From assembly GCA_900545315.1 (NCBI GenBank), contig UQYM01000019.1, forward strand, positions 1-46,371: a stretch of DNA of 46,371 nucleotides, in the 5' to 3' direction. This DNA is from an uncultured Alistipes sp. (GTDB taxonomy: Bacteria; Bacteroidota; Bacteroidia; Bacteroidales; Rikenellaceae). Under the pieces are notes generated by a model. The model ran no database searches. It saw only the letters and a list, made by a program, of their open reading frames with translations, and was not told the DNA's origin. The position numbers were made by a program, and so were the translations under genes. Shown here piece after piece: positions 1-9,204 of the stretch. Position 1 is the stretch's first letter. Each line of letters starts with the position of its first letter.

Positions 1-1308
1 TTCAAGCTCTTTACTGCAATTGAGATTGTCATTGAGATTGCTTGCGGATTTTAGGCTATTTAAAATCCGATCTGCAACATACAAAGCCGAAAGCAGGGAG
101 ACACCGGCACCACACCCCTCCTGAACCGGATAGAAACCGGCCAAACCAGCTCCGATACCATACAGATTGGTCAAGGCTGTCCCATTTTTCATGATATGCA
201 ATTCAGAGTCAGTTTTCACTCCGAATGCCTGATAGTTATGTTTGTCAAAGAAGCGCAACGTGTACCAGGTGGAACGATCCGGCTGGAAAACGGTATCCGC
301 ACCGAATACTGGTTCCACAATCCGATCCGGTGTGGCCACCAACCCTTTGCTGAAGAAGCTGCCGGTCGCCAGGACAAATTGATCAGCCTCGAAAGGGATA
401 TTGCCATGATCGGCCGTATAGACCTGTTTGATCCGATCGCCTTCAAAATTGGCCGAAAGCGCCGAATCTCCCAGGAAATATTCACCGCCCAACGCCCGGA
501 AACGGTTTTGCAGCGCCTGCTGTGCCTTGATCCCCGGAATCGAAGGGGGCAAAGTCGGCAATAAATAGAGCGGCAACGACACTTTCGATTTCAAAACTTC
601 GAACGAGTCGTTGCGGTTAATGCCGATAATGGCCGGCAAAATCACCGCCTCGCTATCCGCTGCAACCTCACTGATCTTGGCTGCCAACGCCTCGAGATTC
701 TCCTCCCGGTCGAACACCCGGGCAATATTGGCCGAACGCATCTCACTCGGATTTTTCCGAATCTGCTCCAAATCGGGGAAATTGATGCTGCCAAAGCTGC
801 ACGTTACCCCATATTTGCGGAGCTCTTCAGCGATAAACTCCGGATAAAAATCCAGAAAGCCTTCGACATTAACAATGCAAACCTTTTTAAAAGGGAACTG
901 TTCCAAAGAGCTGGTTGTCAGATAACCCGACATGGTCAACCAGGTCGCTTTAGCCTTGCCCAGCGGGGTGATCCGATAATGATTCCTGCAGCAATCCCCC
1001 TCTACGGCAATACCGGCCGAACGTAACACCTCCGGCACCTGACGGGCATATTTTTCACAAAGTTCACTACCCAGCACCGAATAGGGATGCTCGGGGGCCA
1101 TCTTCTCCAATTCGACAATACCGGCCATCGGGTCATTCACCGGCGTACCATCAAGCAAGTGACTCAACAGATCAAACGAACCCGAAGAAAAATGAAGCGC
1201 ACTCTGTCCTTGCGACACAATCGCGCAACGTTTGCCAGCTTCGGCCAACCGGATGCCACATACCATTCCGGCCAACCCTCCTCCTATGATAACTGTATCG
1301 AATCTCAT
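1..1308 (-). CDS. glpB: Anaerobic glycerol-3-phosphate dehydrogenase subunit B, partial
   Basis: Minus-strand reading frame that starts with ATG at 1308 and runs open to the window edge, so its 3' end is missing. The product starts MRFDTVIIGGGLAGMVCGIR, an N-terminal dinucleotide-binding Rossmann motif (GGGLAG), and continues as a GlpB-type flavoprotein of at least 435 residues. GlpB works with GlpA, and usually with the membrane-anchoring Fe-S subunit GlpC, to oxidise sn-glycerol-3-phosphate to dihydroxyacetone phosphate and pass electrons to the quinone pool without oxygen. Its ATG overlaps the glpA stop by 4 bp (ATGA), so the two are translationally coupled. glpC would be expected just beyond the window edge but cannot be seen. 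The assignment rests on the fold motif and the glpA neighbour. Confidence 0.88.
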   Translation of the reverse strand, partial: MRFDTVIIGGGLAGMVCGIRLAEAGKRCAIVSQGQSALHFSSGSFDLLSHLLDGTPVNDPMAGIVELEKMAPEHPYSVLGSELCEKYARQVPEVLRSAGIAVEGDCCRNHYRITPLGKAKATWLTMSGYLTTSSLEQFPFKKVCIVNVEGFLDFYPEFIAEELRKYGVTCSFGSINFPDLEQIRKNPSEMRSANIARVFDREENLEALAAKISEVAADSEAVILPAIIGINRNDSFEVLKSKVSLPLYLLPTLPPSIPGIKAQQALQNRFRALGGEYFLGDSALSANFEGDRIKQVYTADHGNIPFEADQFVLATGSFFSKGLVATPDRIVEPVFGADTVFQPDRSTWYTLRFFDKHNYQAFGVKTDSELHIMKNGTALTNLYGIGAGLAGFYPVQEGCGAGVSLLSALYVADRILNSLKSASNLNDNLNCSKELE

Positions 1309-2927
1309 TGTGCTGATATTTTTTCCGTTTCGTCCGACAATCCACATACACTTTCATACACCCAGGTGGTGTATTCGCTCTCACGCAGCGTATCCCCCCA
1401 GGCAATGGGAGCCATACCCTTCCAGCGTTCATTCAGGAACGAGACCAAATCCGCCTTCGCCCGTTTGGCACAAACCGGATTCTTCTTACTCATCAATCCA
1501 GCAGCCCGACAAGCACAAAGCTCACCCTGACAGGTTCCCATACCCACGCGAGTACGACGACGCAAATCGACCAAATTATTCACCGACAGGTTATCGATCG
1601 CATACTCAACCTCTCCGATCGAAACCTCTTCGCATTCACACACCAAACTGTTTTTCACCGCATCCTTGTCGGCAATCCGAGCAGCCATATCGCCGTGGCG
1701 TGAAATCGCCGAACGCCTTTGGGTGAGCGGTTTGTTTCGATTCTCGCGTTCAAGCTCCTCTTTGCTCTCTACCGAACCCGGCAGCGGCAGCTCAGCCGTC
1801 CGACAGGGTTCATTAATTCCGAGCTTCTTGCACACCAGATCCGTCGCCCATTCCGCCATTAGTCGATAGGTCATCAACTTACCACCGGTAATTGTAATAA
1901 AGCCCTGCATGCCATCACGCTGTGCGTGATCCAACAGCACAATTCCACGACTTACGGCCCGACCGGTCGGATCATCATCCGATGCCACCAACGGACGCAC
2001 ACCGGCATAGGCGCGGAGAATTCGCGTATAAGCCAACTGCGGAGAGAGTTTCTCTCCTTCACGCAACAACAGATCCACCTCCTCGGGAGTCACAATCATG
2101 TTATCGATCTGATCATACGGCACCTTACTAGAGGTGGTACCAATCAATGAAATGGTGTCGCCCGGAACCAAAATATCGGCATCGGCAGGTTTCCGGCAGC
2201 GGTTAATCACCATCTTATTGACGCGGTGTCCGAAGATCAACAGAGCTCCTTTGGCCGGGAACATATTGACCGTAATACCGGCTTTAGCGGCAATGCCATG
2301 TCCCCAAATACCACCGGCGTTAACCACCACCTGAGCATAAAACCGCTTTTCACTTCGGGTATGGTAATCGTAAGCCACCACCCCGACAATACGATCCTGC
2401 TCACGGATCAACTCTTTCACCTCGGTATAGGTACGGACTTCAGCCCCATGCGCCTTCGCATCCAAAATATTGGAAGAGGTCAACCGAAACGGATCCACCG
2501 CACCGTCCGGGACACGAACCGCACCGATCAACGCAGGATTGGCTGCAGGCTCCATTCTTTTGGCCTCTTCGGGATCCAAAATATCGGCCCGAATCCCCGC
2601 TTTACGACATGCCTCGACAAAGGTAGCCTGGTACTCCAATCCATCTTCCGGCAAGGAAATAAAGAGCCCATCGGTCTTCTCAACACAATGCGAGGCTATT
2701 TTGCGCAGAATCATATTTTCCCGGATACACTCTGCGGCCGACTCATGATCCGTCACCGCATAACGTGCACCACTATGCAGCAAACCATGATTTCGTCCGG
2801 TCGCTCCGGTCGATATATCCGAACGCTCCAGCAGCAGAGCCTTGATCCCCCGAAGCGAGCAGTCTCTGGCTACGCCTGCTCCGGTTGCTCCGCCACCGAT
2901 GATGATAACATCGTAGGTATTCTCCAT
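1305..2927 (-). CDS. glpA: Anaerobic glycerol-3-phosphate dehydrogenase subunit A
   Basis: 540 residues, the usual GlpA length. An FAD-binding motif (GGGATG) lies near residue 11, followed by the DAO-type core and the family sequence around TGRNHGLLHSGARY. The C-terminus holds a BFD-like [2Fe-2S] domain with cysteines at about 430, 432, 466 and 471 (CxC...CQGELC). This C-terminal domain separates anaerobic GlpA from aerobic GlpD. The enzyme oxidises glycerol-3-phosphate to DHAP at the inner face of the membrane together with GlpB. It is the first gene of the glpAB(C) operon, directly behind a promoter and a large inverted repeat at 2977-3010. The ATG at 2927 is 22 bp downstream of the -7 box. 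Shadow frames on the plus strand were ignored. Confidence 0.95.
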   Translation of the reverse strand: MENTYDVIIIGGGATGAGVARDCSLRGIKALLLERSDISTGATGRNHGLLHSGARYAVTDHESAAECIRENMILRKIASHCVEKTDGLFISLPEDGLEYQATFVEACRKAGIRADILDPEEAKRMEPAANPALIGAVRVPDGAVDPFRLTSSNILDAKAHGAEVRTYTEVKELIREQDRIVGVVAYDYHTRSEKRFYAQVVVNAGGIWGHGIAAKAGITVNMFPAKGALLIFGHRVNKMVINRCRKPADADILVPGDTISLIGTTSSKVPYDQIDNMIVTPEEVDLLLREGEKLSPQLAYTRILRAYAGVRPLVASDDDPTGRAVSRGIVLLDHAQRDGMQGFITITGGKLMTYRLMAEWATDLVCKKLGINEPCRTAELPLPGSVESKEELERENRNKPLTQRRSAISRHGDMAARIADKDAVKNSLVCECEEVSIGEVEYAIDNLSVNNLVDLRRRTRVGMGTCQGELCACRAAGLMSKKNPVCAKRAKADLVSFLNERWKGMAPIAWGDTLRESEYTTWVYESVCGLSDETEKISAQ

Positions 2928-2949
2928 AATATGGCATATTAATTTGATG

Positions 2950-2979
2950 CAAATATAACGTTAATTTCACAAAAGCAAA
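2950..2979 (-). promoter_or_regulatory. Predicted promoter of glpAB
   Basis: On the minus strand TATATTTG (2957-2950) fits the Bacteroidetes -7 consensus TAnnTTTG, and TTTG (2979-2976) fits the -33 element, with an 18-bp spacer. It is 22 bp upstream of the glpA ATG. The -33 element lies at the edge of the inverted repeat at 2977-3010, so a bound repressor should block polymerase. Confidence 0.6.
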
Positions 2980-3013
2980 TAAAACGAAATAATTTTATTT
3001 CGTTTTATTTCGT
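2977..3013. promoter_or_regulatory. Large inverted repeat, probable DeoR/GlpR-type operator
   Basis: Perfect 16-bp arms AAATAAAACGAAATAA (2977-2992) and its reverse complement (2995-3010) are separated by TT. The right half is also a perfect 10-bp tandem repeat of TTTATTTCGT (2994-3003 and 3004-3013), that is, one helical turn. Repeated TTTCGTTTT-like half-sites are known from DeoR-family operators such as those of AgaR. Position over the glpA -33 element suggests repression of glycerol-phosphate oxidation. No deoR/glpR gene is in this window. A second smaller inverted repeat, ATGTAAA with TTTACAT (3077-3100), lies further upstream. Confidence 0.6.
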
Positions 3014-3144
3014 AAAAGTCTATACAAGCTTATTTCTTACAAACGAAAACTTACAAAACAAAACTTTATTCACCTAATGTAAAAGGTAGATACTTTACAT
3101 AATAACACTACACCAGCCGCTTAGTGAACAATTCACACTTTTGC

Positions 3145-4248
3145 TTAGTTTCGTTTTTTATAAGTTACAGCTGCCAACAGGCTGCATACAAACGCAAACA
3201 GAACCAACAGAAGATAGTTCGGCCAAAGCTCCATAACAGTAGCTCCTTTAAGATAAACCGCCTGCATAATGGTAATAAAATAGCGGGGTGGTAAAAAGCG
3301 TGTAATAACTTGCGCCCATTCAGGCATCGAAGCAATGGGGGTAATCAGGCCGCTCATCAAGACAAAGATCATCACGAAAAAGAACATGACAAACATCGCC
3401 TGTTGCATCGTCGAAGAGCCATTCGCGATAGTAACGCCGAAACCGGAAATGGTCAGAATAAACAGCGCGGCCGCCAAATAGATCGCCCCCAACGAGCCAA
3501 CCGGAGACAATCCATACACCAACCAGGCCAATAACATGGCAATAGACAACACCACAAATCCAATCAACCAATAGGGAATCAATTTCGCCAGCGTAAAGGT
3601 AAATCGACTGACAGGAGTCACATTGATCTGTTCGATAGTTCCGGTCTCCTTCTCTCCGACCAGATTCAAAGCAGGCAAAAAGCCACTCAACAAGATCAAC
3701 AACATGATCATCAATGCCGGAATCATATAATGACGATATTCCAACGTCGGATTGTAACGGCACTCAACCACAAAAGCGTCGGCCGGTGCAGATTTCCCAT
3801 TTTCAACAATCAATTCGGAAAGCGTCTGTAAAATAGTCTGTACAGTATATTGGGCCCCCAGCCCACCTTTCATGGCATTCACCCCATTCGTCGTAACACG
3901 CATTTTGTCGGGAGTTCCATCGACCAGAGAGGCTTCAAATTGATCAGGAACTTCGACAATCACATCGACCTTTCCCGCTTCGAGTTGCGCCAAGCTCTCA
4001 TGGTAGCGATCCGACACCATGACCAGCGTAAAATAATCCGACGCCCCAATCTTCTGCACCAAACGCCGGGAAGCCGATGAACGATCCTGGTCAACCACCG
4101 CCACATTGATATGACGGACATCCATCGTGGTCACCCACGGCAACACCAACATACTGACCAAGGGAAACACCAACACCAATTTCGGCAGAAACGAGTTCCG
4201 GAAAAGCTGCCGAAACTCTTTATCGAGCAAAATCAACAGAGTTTTCAT
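3145..4248 (-). CDS. ABC-2 type export permease (YbhR/YhhJ-like), distal
   Basis: 367 residues. One N-terminal membrane segment (about 20-40) is followed by a long extracytoplasmic domain and then a cluster of hydrophobic helices from about 175 to 365. The sequence GEKETGTIEQINVTPV after the second helix is the conserved coupling-helix region of ABC2_membrane_3 permeases. It is the last gene of a seven-gene export operon and starts 2 bp after its sister permease. It probably forms the membrane channel as a heterodimer with the 4251-5345 product, powered by the two upstream ATPases. Substrate is unknown; relatives export drugs and other amphipathic compounds. A heterodimer is inferred from the paired genes. 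Confidence 0.9.
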   Translation of the reverse strand: MKTLLILLDKEFRQLFRNSFLPKLVLVFPLVSMLVLPWVTTMDVRHINVAVVDQDRSSASRRLVQKIGASDYFTLVMVSDRYHESLAQLEAGKVDVIVEVPDQFEASLVDGTPDKMRVTTNGVNAMKGGLGAQYTVQTILQTLSELIVENGKSAPADAFVVECRYNPTLEYRHYMIPALMIMLLILLSGFLPALNLVGEKETGTIEQINVTPVSRFTFTLAKLIPYWLIGFVVLSIAMLLAWLVYGLSPVGSLGAIYLAAALFILTISGFGVTIANGSSTMQQAMFVMFFFVMIFVLMSGLITPIASMPEWAQVITRFLPPRYFITIMQAVYLKGATVMELWPNYLLLVLFAFVCSLLAAVTYKKRN

Positions 4249-4250
4249 TT

Positions 4251-5345
4251 CTATTCAAGTTTGTCGTTGAATTTTTTGAGCGCCACCACAACCAACACGA
4301 ATGTCATGGCAGCCAAAATGGCAAACTGCTGCAATACGGCCCCGAAAGCAGCCCCCTCAATCATCAGTTTACGCATCGCCTCGATATACCAGCGAGCCGG
4401 AATCACACAAGAAACCACTTGCAAAATACCCGGCATATTCTCCACCGGGAAGACCATCCCCGACAGCATAATCACCGGCAAAATCAACACCATTCCGGAA
4501 ATCAACATGGCCACCACCTGGGTTCTGGCAATGGTCGAAATAAACAACCCCAATGCCAAGGCCAACAGAATATAGAGCAGGGATGTACCGATCAGCCCGA
4601 TCATGGAGCCGGTCATCGGAACCTCCAACGCAAAGCGGGCTAACAACAAAATCGTCAACAGATTGATACACGACAGTAAAAAATAGGGGATCATTTTGGC
4701 CAAAATGATCCATAACGGACGCACTGGCGAAACAAGCAGCACCTCCATAGTGCCTGACTCCTTCTCCCTGACAATGGAGATCGAGGTCATCATCGCACAG
4801 ATCAACAGAAAAATCAACCCCATAATCCCCGGAACGAAATTGTACGCACTCTTCATCTGTGGATTGTACATCGTATGCGTTTCCGGCATCATCGAAACCG
4901 AGATACCATCCGACTGCAACACATTGCGCATATACCCCGATCCGGAGGCCGCCACATTGGGATTGGAGGCATCAAAAATCAACTGAACGGCAGCCTGATC
5001 CGATTCACCATGGGCCAATGCATTCATACGTCGATCGTAATCATCCGCAAACACCACCACCGCATCGACCTCACCGCAACGCAACACCTCATCGATCGAC
5101 TGCGGAACAATATACCCCTTGAACGTAAAATAATCATTGGCCGAAAGCCGCTCGACCTGCTGCCGAATACTCTCCGAGCGTTTCGGAGCCACGACCGCAA
5201 AGTCAACATTATTGACCTCCGTCGAAATCGCAAAACCGAAAAGCAGCATCTGCACAACAGGCATCAACAAAACAATGAGCATCGTGCGACGATCCCGCAA
5301 AATATGCAACATCTCCTTGCGGACAAATGAACCAAAACCTCTCAT
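4251..5345 (-). CDS. ABC-2 type export permease (YbhS-like), proximal
   Basis: 364 residues with the same layout as the gene after it: an N-terminal helix at about 20-40, an extracytoplasmic domain of roughly 130 residues, then about five C-terminal helices. The family coupling sequence VREKESGTMEVLLVSPV is present. The gene sits 17 bp downstream of the second ATPase and 2 bp upstream of the partner permease, so the two are almost certainly made together. The order TetR, OMF, HlyD, ATPase, ATPase, permease, permease matches the E. coli ybh and yhh export loci. Confidence 0.9.
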   Translation of the reverse strand: MRGFGSFVRKEMLHILRDRRTMLIVLLMPVVQMLLFGFAISTEVNNVDFAVVAPKRSESIRQQVERLSANDYFTFKGYIVPQSIDEVLRCGEVDAVVVFADDYDRRMNALAHGESDQAAVQLIFDASNPNVAASGSGYMRNVLQSDGISVSMMPETHTMYNPQMKSAYNFVPGIMGLIFLLICAMMTSISIVREKESGTMEVLLVSPVRPLWIILAKMIPYFLLSCINLLTILLLARFALEVPMTGSMIGLIGTSLLYILLALALGLFISTIARTQVVAMLISGMVLILPVIMLSGMVFPVENMPGILQVVSCVIPARWYIEAMRKLMIEGAAFGAVLQQFAILAAMTFVLVVVALKKFNDKLE

Positions 5346-5362
5346 CTCTCTTCTCCAATTGT

Positions 5363-6103
5363 TTACTCTGTACGTTTTGCACCACGGGCCAACGTCCGGA
5401 AGACCTCATCCATCGTCGCCACCGAAAAACGTGATTTCAACTCCGCCGGACTCCCCAAAGCCCGAATCTGGCCATCGACCATGATCGACACCCGGGAGCA
5501 ATACTCCGCCTCATCCATATAATGGGTAGTCACAAATACCGTCATTCCTTCGGCTGCAGCCTCGTAAATCAACTCCCAAAACTGACGGCGCGTCACCGGA
5601 TCAACCCCGCCGGTCGGCTCATCCAAAAACACCACTTCGGGACGATGAACCGTCGCCACGGAAAAAGCCAGCTTCTGTTTCCAGCCCAACGGCAATTCGC
5701 CTACAAGCGTGTCGATTTCGGAACGAAACTGCAACCGGTCAAGCAGCTCGACTGTCCGACGCAACGTCCCGTAACGGGTCAAACCGTAAATACCGGCATA
5801 CAGGCGGATATTCTCCCGAACCGTCAAATCCTCATACAACGAAAAGCGTTGACTCATATATCCGATACGACGTTTGATCAATTCTCCCTGCGTCATCACG
5901 TCATAGCCGGCCACAGTACCACTTCCCGATGTGGGGTAACTCAACCCGCAGAGCATACGCATAGCGGTGGTTTTACCAGCCCCGTTGGCCCCCAGAAAGC
6001 CAAAGATCTCTCCCCGTGACACCTCAAACGTAATCCGATCAACAGCTCGAAACGCCCCAAAATCCTTACACAGCTCCCTGACCGATATGACTGTATCACT
6101 CAT
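5363..6103 (-). CDS. ABC exporter ATPase, second half of a split YbhF
   Basis: 246 residues, one nucleotide-binding domain. Walker A is GANGAGKTT (about 36-44), the signature region reads LPLGWKQKLAF, Walker B is VVFLDEPTGGVDP, and a normal H-loop is present in TTHYMDEAEYC. The LPLG signature is what is found in the C-terminal half of fused YbhF-type proteins, where LSGG is replaced. The ATG overlaps the end of the upstream ATPase gene by 8 bp. It should pair with that ATPase to energise the two ABC-2 permeases downstream. Confidence 0.92.
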   Translation of the reverse strand: MSDTVISVRELCKDFGAFRAVDRITFEVSRGEIFGFLGANGAGKTTAMRMLCGLSYPTSGSGTVAGYDVMTQGELIKRRIGYMSQRFSLYEDLTVRENIRLYAGIYGLTRYGTLRRTVELLDRLQFRSEIDTLVGELPLGWKQKLAFSVATVHRPEVVFLDEPTGGVDPVTRRQFWELIYEAAAEGMTVFVTTHYMDEAEYCSRVSIMVDGQIRALGSPAELKSRFSVATMDEVFRTLARGAKRTE

Positions 6104-7019
6104 TTTCCATCCGTTTTATGAAGACATCCTCAATACCTGCCGAAACAGGCGTTACCTTTACATCCCGAAAACCTTCCGCTGACAACTGCGCCACGAAAGC
6201 GGCCCTATCGAAATCCTGCGTTGTCACCAAATGGTGAACCTCCCCAAAAGGATAACAAGTTCTCACCCCACGACAACGCCGTGCAGCACCCAACACTCCA
6301 AACATATCCGCTCCCGACAAGGCATACAGGGGCTCCCCGAACCCCTCGACAATGCGTTGCGGAGTATCGATCTCCAAAATCTTCCCACCATTAATCAACG
6401 CAACACGATCACAACGACCCGCCTCATCCATATATGGAGTCGATACCAGCATGGAGACTCCCTGTACGCGCAAACCTGCCAACACATCCCAAAATTCACT
6501 CCGGGAAACCGCATCAACCCCTGTGGTCGGCTCGTCGAGAAACAGCACCGAGGGTCGATGTATCAAAGCACAACACAGCGCCAATTTCTGTTTCATGCCG
6601 CCAGACAATTTGCCGGCCCGCCGTTTACGGAATGGCTCGATCTGCCGGTAAATCGGCGCTATGAGATCGTAATTATCCTCGATCGCAACTCCAAACAGAG
6701 CTGCAAAAAATGCCAGATTCTCTTCAATCGTCAAATCGGGATACAACGAAAAACGTCCGGGCATATAGCCGACTCGCCGACGAATCTCCTTGTAATCGGC
6801 CACAATATTCAAACCATCAACCGTAGCCTCTCCACTATCGGGAACCAAAAGCGTCGTCAACAAGCGAAACAGCGTCGTTTTGCCCGCACCATCCGGGCCA
6901 ATCATCCCGAAAAGCTCACCCCGACCAACCTCAAAAGAGACCCGATCCAGGGCTGTCAACTTCCCGTAACGTTTGACCAACTCTTTGGCTACAATAGCCG
7001 GTTGCATCCGTGTATCCAT
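6096..7019 (-). CDS. ABC exporter ATPase, first half of a split YbhF
   Basis: 307 residues from the ATG at 7019, which lies 5 bp behind the adaptor stop and next to GAGAG. A start at 7064 is open but would overlap the adaptor gene by 40 bp and adds 15 residues without family resemblance. Walker A is GPDGAGKTT (41-49), the signature is LSGGMKQ (138-144), and Walker B is VLFLDEP (158-164). The usual H-loop histidine is replaced by Pro195 (STPYMDEA), so this site may bind but poorly hydrolyse ATP. The partner ATPase has the histidine but a non-canonical signature, so the pair looks like an asymmetric heterodimer. In E. coli YbhF both halves are fused in one protein. Confidence 0.9.
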   Translation of the reverse strand: MDTRMQPAIVAKELVKRYGKLTALDRVSFEVGRGELFGMIGPDGAGKTTLFRLLTTLLVPDSGEATVDGLNIVADYKEIRRRVGYMPGRFSLYPDLTIEENLAFFAALFGVAIEDNYDLIAPIYRQIEPFRKRRAGKLSGGMKQKLALCCALIHRPSVLFLDEPTTGVDAVSRSEFWDVLAGLRVQGVSMLVSTPYMDEAGRCDRVALINGGKILEIDTPQRIVEGFGEPLYALSGADMFGVLGAARRCRGVRTCYPFGEVHHLVTTQDFDRAAFVAQLSAEGFRDVKVTPVSAGIEDVFIKRMENE

Positions 7020-7024
7020 CTCTC

Positions 7025-7912
7025 TCAAAGTTTCACCTCCCCATAGAGGCCCAGTTTCAAACATCCGTCATTTTTCACCGCAATCTTGACGGCATAAACC
7101 AAATTGGCCCTCGAATTTCGGGTCTGAATACTCTTCGGCGTAAATTCACTCTCCGAGGCGATCCAGGTAATCCGACCCGGATAATCAATCCGTTCATCCC
7201 CGCCAAAATCTGCCGTTACCGTCACCTGCTGCCCCAGCCGCAAAGAGGACAACTGCTCCGATGTGAAATAGGCCCGTAAATAGACCTGACCCAAATCGGC
7301 CACCTTTATCAAAGGACGCCCCACTGCCGCCAATTCACCCGCCTCGGCATATTTCGCCAAAACAGTTCCGCCTACAGGCGACACAATGCGGCATTTCGAC
7401 AACCTATCCTCAATCTGGGCAATCTGCAACTCGATGGCCGAAGAGTTCTCATCAATGGAGGCCAAATTGTTGTGCAGCGTAGAAAGCAAAGCATCCAACT
7501 GACCCTGCAAAATCTTCAACTGTGCGTCAATATCATCCAACTGTTTGGTGGTTGCCGCTCCATCCTTGAGCAAATTCTCCACCCGGCGACGCTCCGTCTG
7601 CTGCTGTGCAATCTGCTCACGCAAGGCAGTAGCCTGTTTGCGGACATCCGGACGACTGCTGCGGGCCGACGCCACCTGCCGCTCCAACTGCAACTTCTGC
7701 AAATAGAGCTGCACCGTATCAATCGCTCCTACCGGAACCGCTGCCTCAACCGAATCCCCCTCCTCAACATCAAAACAGAGAATACGTCCATTGGCCTCAG
7801 CCGAAACGGTCACTTCAGTTGCCTCAAATGTTCCCGTCGCATCGAAATCATCTCTGTTGCCACATCCCACGGCCAGCAAAGAGAGCAACCCATAACACCA
7901 TATCCTTTTCAT
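7025..7912 (-). CDS. HlyD-like periplasmic adaptor lipoprotein (YbhG-like)
   Basis: 295 residues from the ATG at 7912; a TTG at 7921 is also open but less likely. The N-terminus is a lipoprotein signal with Cys17 (LLAVGC). A lipoyl/barrel-sandwich half motif follows (TVSAEANGRI..VEEGDSV), then a coiled-coil hairpin with many Gln/Arg/Leu heptads (about 70-165), the return lipoyl half (CRIVSPVGGTVLAKYAEAGE) and a beta-barrel domain. It should link the inner-membrane ABC exporter to the TolC-like protein encoded just upstream. Short length agrees with YbhG-type adaptors. Confidence 0.9.
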   Translation of the reverse strand: MKRIWCYGLLSLLAVGCGNRDDFDATGTFEATEVTVSAEANGRILCFDVEEGDSVEAAVPVGAIDTVQLYLQKLQLERQVASARSSRPDVRKQATALREQIAQQQTERRRVENLLKDGAATTKQLDDIDAQLKILQGQLDALLSTLHNNLASIDENSSAIELQIAQIEDRLSKCRIVSPVGGTVLAKYAEAGELAAVGRPLIKVADLGQVYLRAYFTSEQLSSLRLGQQVTVTADFGGDERIDYPGRITWIASESEFTPKSIQTRNSRANLVYAVKIAVKNDGCLKLGLYGEVKL

Positions 7913-7923
7913 CTGAATCAATT

Positions 7924-9204
7924 TTATCTGTTAATCGTATATTTCAATTCATAAATTGCCTTCAATAACTCCACTTCACGAAGCGAACGGGATGAACGGG
8001 CCGAAGCCTCATCTGTAATCTTACGCAACAGATCATTCGTATCGATCACTCCGTTGCGTAACTTGGATTCGGCCGCCTCACGCACTGAACGACGCAAAGC
8101 CACTATCCGATCATCATCCGCCAACGCCCGACGCAACCGGGAGATGTTCCCCTGCTCCTCTGCTACCTGCAAATCGGTATTAAAAAGGAACACATCCCGC
8201 TGAATATCGAGCTGTTGCCGGGCAACACGCAGGTTAGAGAGCCTGTTTTTCTTCGTATAATAGGCTCCGAAATTCCAGGACATCTTCACCCCGATCAAGG
8301 CATTCCAAGTCCAATCGGTCGATACCATACCGGCAAAATAATCCAGCCCTGGATAGCCATAATATCCCTGTGCAAAGACACCAAAACGGGGACGTGTCGC
8401 CGATTTTACAGACAACTCCTGCGCCGCCAACCGCTCCTGCTGCGCATCGATCCAAGCCAACTCTGGACGAGCAGACTCTCCCGAAACCGTCTCCACCAGC
8501 TCAGGACGCTCCAATCGCTCCGCCAACCGTTGCCCTATAAACAACTCCAACATCCGACGATAGCTCTCTTGAGACGCCTCAATCTGAACTCGCTGCTGCT
8601 GTACGGACAACAACTCCGCCTCAACGGCATCCGCATCCGTTTGCATGGCCACCCCATTCGTAACCAGAGAGCGAACCTTATCCAAATTGCTCTGCAACAA
8701 AGCAATCGTCAGATCGGTCTGTTCCAACCGCTCCTCCAAAAGCAGAATGCCAAAATAGAGATCATTGACCCGACCCTTTACAGCATACAAATCCACCTCA
8801 GCTGCCTGACGGTGCTCGTCCGCCGTAGCCCCAATCACACGACGGTCGGCCTGTGACTGACCGCCATCCCAGATTGTTTGATTTACCTCCAAAGCAACCT
8901 TGTACTGATCCTTGTCAAGTCCATGCAACGACACACCTGCCTGTTCAAGCATACCGGAAAGTGCCGACGGAAACTCTGGGACCCTGTTTTGCCAGGTTGC
9001 CTGAGCCGAAAACGAAACCTGTGGCAACCAACTGCGTGCTGCATTCGACAAATCGTACTGTTCGGACTGCCGAATCAAATCATACTGCCGAATCTCCGGA
9101 TAGTGGTCACACGCCAACTGCTGACACTCTTCCAAGGTCTGAGCCCACGACGGAACCCCAATCAGCACACCCAATAACCCAATAACAACCCAACGTTTCA
9201 TCAT
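7924..9204 (-). CDS. TolC-family outer-membrane efflux protein
   Basis: 426 residues with an N-terminal signal peptide (MMKRWVVIGLLGVLIGVPSWAQ). The rest is an OEP repeat protein rich in long Leu/Gln/Ala helices, as expected for the alpha-barrel of TolC relatives, with short aromatic barrel segments (for example around YYGYPGLDYFAGMVSTDWTW). It should form the outer-membrane duct of the export system encoded downstream. The ATG overlaps the TetR stop by one base (TAATG). The product has no lipobox, unlike the second outer-membrane factor of this window at 20368. Confidence 0.88.
   Translation of the reverse strand: MMKRWVVIGLLGVLIGVPSWAQTLEECQQLACDHYPEIRQYDLIRQSEQYDLSNAARSWLPQVSFSAQATWQNRVPEFPSALSGMLEQAGVSLHGLDKDQYKVALEVNQTIWDGGQSQADRRVIGATADEHRQAAEVDLYAVKGRVNDLYFGILLLEERLEQTDLTIALLQSNLDKVRSLVTNGVAMQTDADAVEAELLSVQQQRVQIEASQESYRRMLELFIGQRLAERLERPELVETVSGESARPELAWIDAQQERLAAQELSVKSATRPRFGVFAQGYYGYPGLDYFAGMVSTDWTWNALIGVKMSWNFGAYYTKKNRLSNLRVARQQLDIQRDVFLFNTDLQVAEEQGNISRLRRALADDDRIVALRRSVREAAESKLRNGVIDTNDLLRKITDEASARSSRSLREVELLKAIYELKYTINR

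Noticed and set aside
1172..1432. Minus-strand frame across the glpA-glpB junction
   Set aside because: Wrong frame inside two genes that are already joined by an ATGA overlap.
1232..1726. Long plus-strand frame opposite glpA/glpB
   Set aside because: It lies on the opposite strand of clearly coding genes and has Pro/His/Arg-rich shadow composition.
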